Source: Agromyces sp. SYSU T00194
Lineage (GTDB): Bacteria; Actinomycetota; Actinomycetes; Actinomycetales; Microbacteriaceae
Reading direction: 5' to 3'
DNA: 64,000 nucleotides
NCBI RefSeq assembly: GCF_040496035.1
Contig: NZ_JBEPJZ010000001.1
Span: forward strand, 1,054,001-1,118,000
Under the pieces are notes generated by a model. That model did not search any database and had not been told where the DNA came from. It worked only from the letters and a program-made list of their open reading frames with translations. The position numbers and the translations under genes are program-made. Below, in pieces: positions 62,558 to 64,000 of this stretch (its first letter is position 1; every line of letters starts with the position of its first letter).

Positions 62558-63727
62558 ATGAACATCCACACCCGAATCGCGGCCGTGTCCGCACTCGTAC
62601 TTGGGCTCGGAGCGTCGGCGATCGCACCGGCGGGGGCGGCGCCGGACGGTGGCGCGATGACCGTCGTCGGCGTCGAGATCCTCGGTGAGTGGATCCTCCC
62701 GTCGCGCACGTCCTTCGGCGGAACCGAGATCGGAGGGCTGTCGAGCATCACATACGACGACGGGCGGGGGGTGTACTACGCGCTGTCCGACGACCAGGGC
62801 GATCGCGAGACTGGCGATCCGGTGAGGTATTACACCCTGACGATCGAGCCCTCCGATGGCTCCTTCAACGAAGCGGGCCTCACCTTCCTCGGTGTGTCGC
62901 AGCTCTGGGATGACGCCAAGTCGGCGTTCGCGCCCGGCGGCGTCGATCCCGAGGGCTTCACCATTTCGCGGGGCGGATCGTTCTTCCTGTCGTCGGAGGG
63001 CGACCTCGATGGGGATCCGATCGTCGATCCGTTCATCCGGCGTTACAACCCGAGCGGCACGCCGACGGCGGAGCTCCCCATCCCCGATCACTACATCCCC
63101 GACGGCACCGATCGGGGAGTGCGCTTCAACCTGTCATTCGAGAGTCTCAACCTCACGCCCGACGGGCGCCGGCTCGTCACGGCCGCCGAGGGCGCGCTTT
63201 CCCAGGACGGACCGGCATCGGCGTTCGGCATCGGCAGCCTCGCGCGGATCCTCGAGTACGACCTGTCGCATCGCTCGCCGGTCGCTGAATACGTGTACGA
63301 GGTCGGCCCCTGGGCCGAGCCGTCGGACATCTTCGGGGTGAACGGGATCGTCGAGGTGCTGCCGATCGATAACGTGGGCACGATGCTCGTGATGGAGCGA
63401 TCCTTCTCGGTCGGAGGTGTCGGCGGCAACGGCACAGGAAACGTCGTCGTACTGAAGCAGATCTCCACGGCCGGCGCCACGAACGTCCTCGATGTCGACG
63501 CGCTCTACGACGGGGGCTCGCCGATCGCCTTCACACCGGTGTCGCAGTCCGAGGTGTTCGCGTTCGACGATACGCGCGTCCCGGTGGACAACCTCGAAGG
63601 CATGACCTTCGGGCCGATGCTTCCCGACGGGCGGCGAACCCTCGTGATCATCAGCGACAACAACTTCTCCAGCGCGCAGTTCACGCAGTTCTTCGTCCTG
63701 GCGGTCGACATCCAGCCCGCATCCTGA
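62558..63727 (+). CDS. Secreted esterase-like/phytase-fold protein
   Basis: 389 residues from ATG 62558, GAGGGGG upstream. Sec signal peptide ending near PAGAAPDGG. The rest is a beta-propeller-type 'esterase-like activity of phytase' (PF13449) protein: IGGLSSITYDDGRGVYYAL, GGVDPEGFTISRGGSFFLSSE, SFESLNLTPDGRRLVTAAEG and DNLEGMTFGPMLPDGRRTLV. Exact activity (phosphatase, esterase or binding) is uncertain. Exported, no anchor seen. Confidence 0.9.
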   Translation: MNIHTRIAAVSALVLGLGASAIAPAGAAPDGGAMTVVGVEILGEWILPSRTSFGGTEIGGLSSITYDDGRGVYYALSDDQGDRETGDPVRYYTLTIEPSDGSFNEAGLTFLGVSQLWDDAKSAFAPGGVDPEGFTISRGGSFFLSSEGDLDGDPIVDPFIRRYNPSGTPTAELPIPDHYIPDGTDRGVRFNLSFESLNLTPDGRRLVTAAEGALSQDGPASAFGIGSLARILEYDLSHRSPVAEYVYEVGPWAEPSDIFGVNGIVEVLPIDNVGTMLVMERSFSVGGVGGNGTGNVVVLKQISTAGATNVLDVDALYDGGSPIAFTPVSQSEVFAFDDTRVPVDNLEGMTFGPMLPDGRRTLVIISDNNFSSAQFTQFFVLAVDIQPAS

Positions 63728-63802
63728 GCGCTCGGTCAGCGCGCCGCACGTACTGCTAGCGTGCTCCTGTCCACCGCGCTCAACGAGGAGATTGCAGGGC
63801 CC

Positions 63803-64000
63803 ATGCATCCCGCCTCACGCTACGCAGCACTCGGCGTGCGCGTGGCGATCGTCATGGTCATCGTCTCGGGGCTCCTCCTCGGGGAACGGAGATTCCCGTT
63901 CTTCACGAGTCAGAGCAGCCTCATCGCGCTCGGGTACTTCATCACCGCACTCGTGCTCATGGTGCAGCGGAAGACTGCCGTCGCGCCGGCACCGCGGCTC
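63803..64000 (+). CDS. Membrane protein, truncated by window edge (Pr6Pr-like)
   Basis: Open frame of 66 codons to the right edge from ATG 63803, with GAGGAG 12 bp upstream. It starts HPASRYAALGVRVAIVMVIV and continues to FFTSQSSLIALGYFITALVL, giving two hydrophobic helices. The SQSSLIALGYF pattern resembles the Pr6Pr family, but too little is present for certainty. Confidence 0.6.
   Translation, partial: MHPASRYAALGVRVAIVMVIVSGLLLGERRFPFFTSQSSLIALGYFITALVLMVQRKTAVAPAPRL

Overview
The window looks like a chromosomal segment of a high-GC Gram-positive actinobacterium, most likely a Microbacteriaceae member (Agromyces/Microbacterium-like). This is inferred from the very GC-rich third codon positions, frequent GTG starts, split PntAa/PntAb/PntB transhydrogenase genes, a BkdABC-type dehydrogenase operon and the recurring heptamer CGGATGC. 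No rRNA, tRNA, CRISPR array, integrase, transposase or prophage structure was seen. No gene-free stretch exceeds about 300 bases.

Left third (1-27 kb), mostly housekeeping: a truncated zinc-binding lipoprotein behind a Zur-like box; a minus-strand operon of a HisC-like aminotransferase and branched-chain 2-oxoacid dehydrogenase E1-alpha, E1-beta and E2; a type-VII-secretion-like small protein/hydrolase pair; LMW phosphatase-purB; a RimB-type protease divergent from an unusual RimK ligase carrying a C-terminal TrkA_C (RCK_C) domain; pntAa-pntAb-pntB; a UvrA-like ABC protein; an MFS transporter; several small lipoproteins and membrane proteins; a HAD phosphatase and a squalene-cyclase-like protein.

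Centre (27.2-46.2 kb), a carbohydrate-utilisation island of about 19 kb. Operon 1 encodes a cupin phosphoglucose isomerase, an FGGY kinase, a 2-hydroxyacid dehydrogenase, a KDPG-type aldolase, an AroE-like dehydrogenase and a phosphotriesterase-family lactonase. An RbsABC-type ABC importer lies opposite, divergent from a sugar 3-epimerase. An L-fuconate dehydratase/FucU pair is divergent from an FCD-GntR regulator. Then come a transaldolase-like aldolase divergent from rbsK-rbsD-GntR(HutC), a LacI regulator and a fucose-isomerase-like enzyme. Repeated half-sites (TGTAATGACA and variants) lie upstream of operon 1, the importer/epimerase and the aldolase/rbsK operons. They suggest a HutC-type regulon. 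Separate palindromes suggest operators for the FCD and LacI regulators. The substrate is not evident. The enzyme set suggests a phosphorylated sugar being oxidised through a phospho-lactone to a 2-keto-3-deoxy acid, and I know of no characterised pathway with exactly this combination.

Right third (46.2-64 kb), mixed: a DUF2236 oxygenase-like protein, a VapBC toxin-antitoxin pair, a VOC protein, an apparently orphan RES-domain protein, an MBL hydrolase, a YigZ protein, the remnant of a methyltransferase gene with a large internal deletion, an MFS exporter, a GNAT, a fasciclin lipoprotein with a membrane-anchored molybdopterin oxidoreductase, a very large secreted M14 carboxypeptidase, a 46-residue zinc-ribbon protein, dodecin, an APH-type kinase, a PAP2 phosphatase, a secreted phytase/esterase-like protein and a truncated membrane protein at the right edge.
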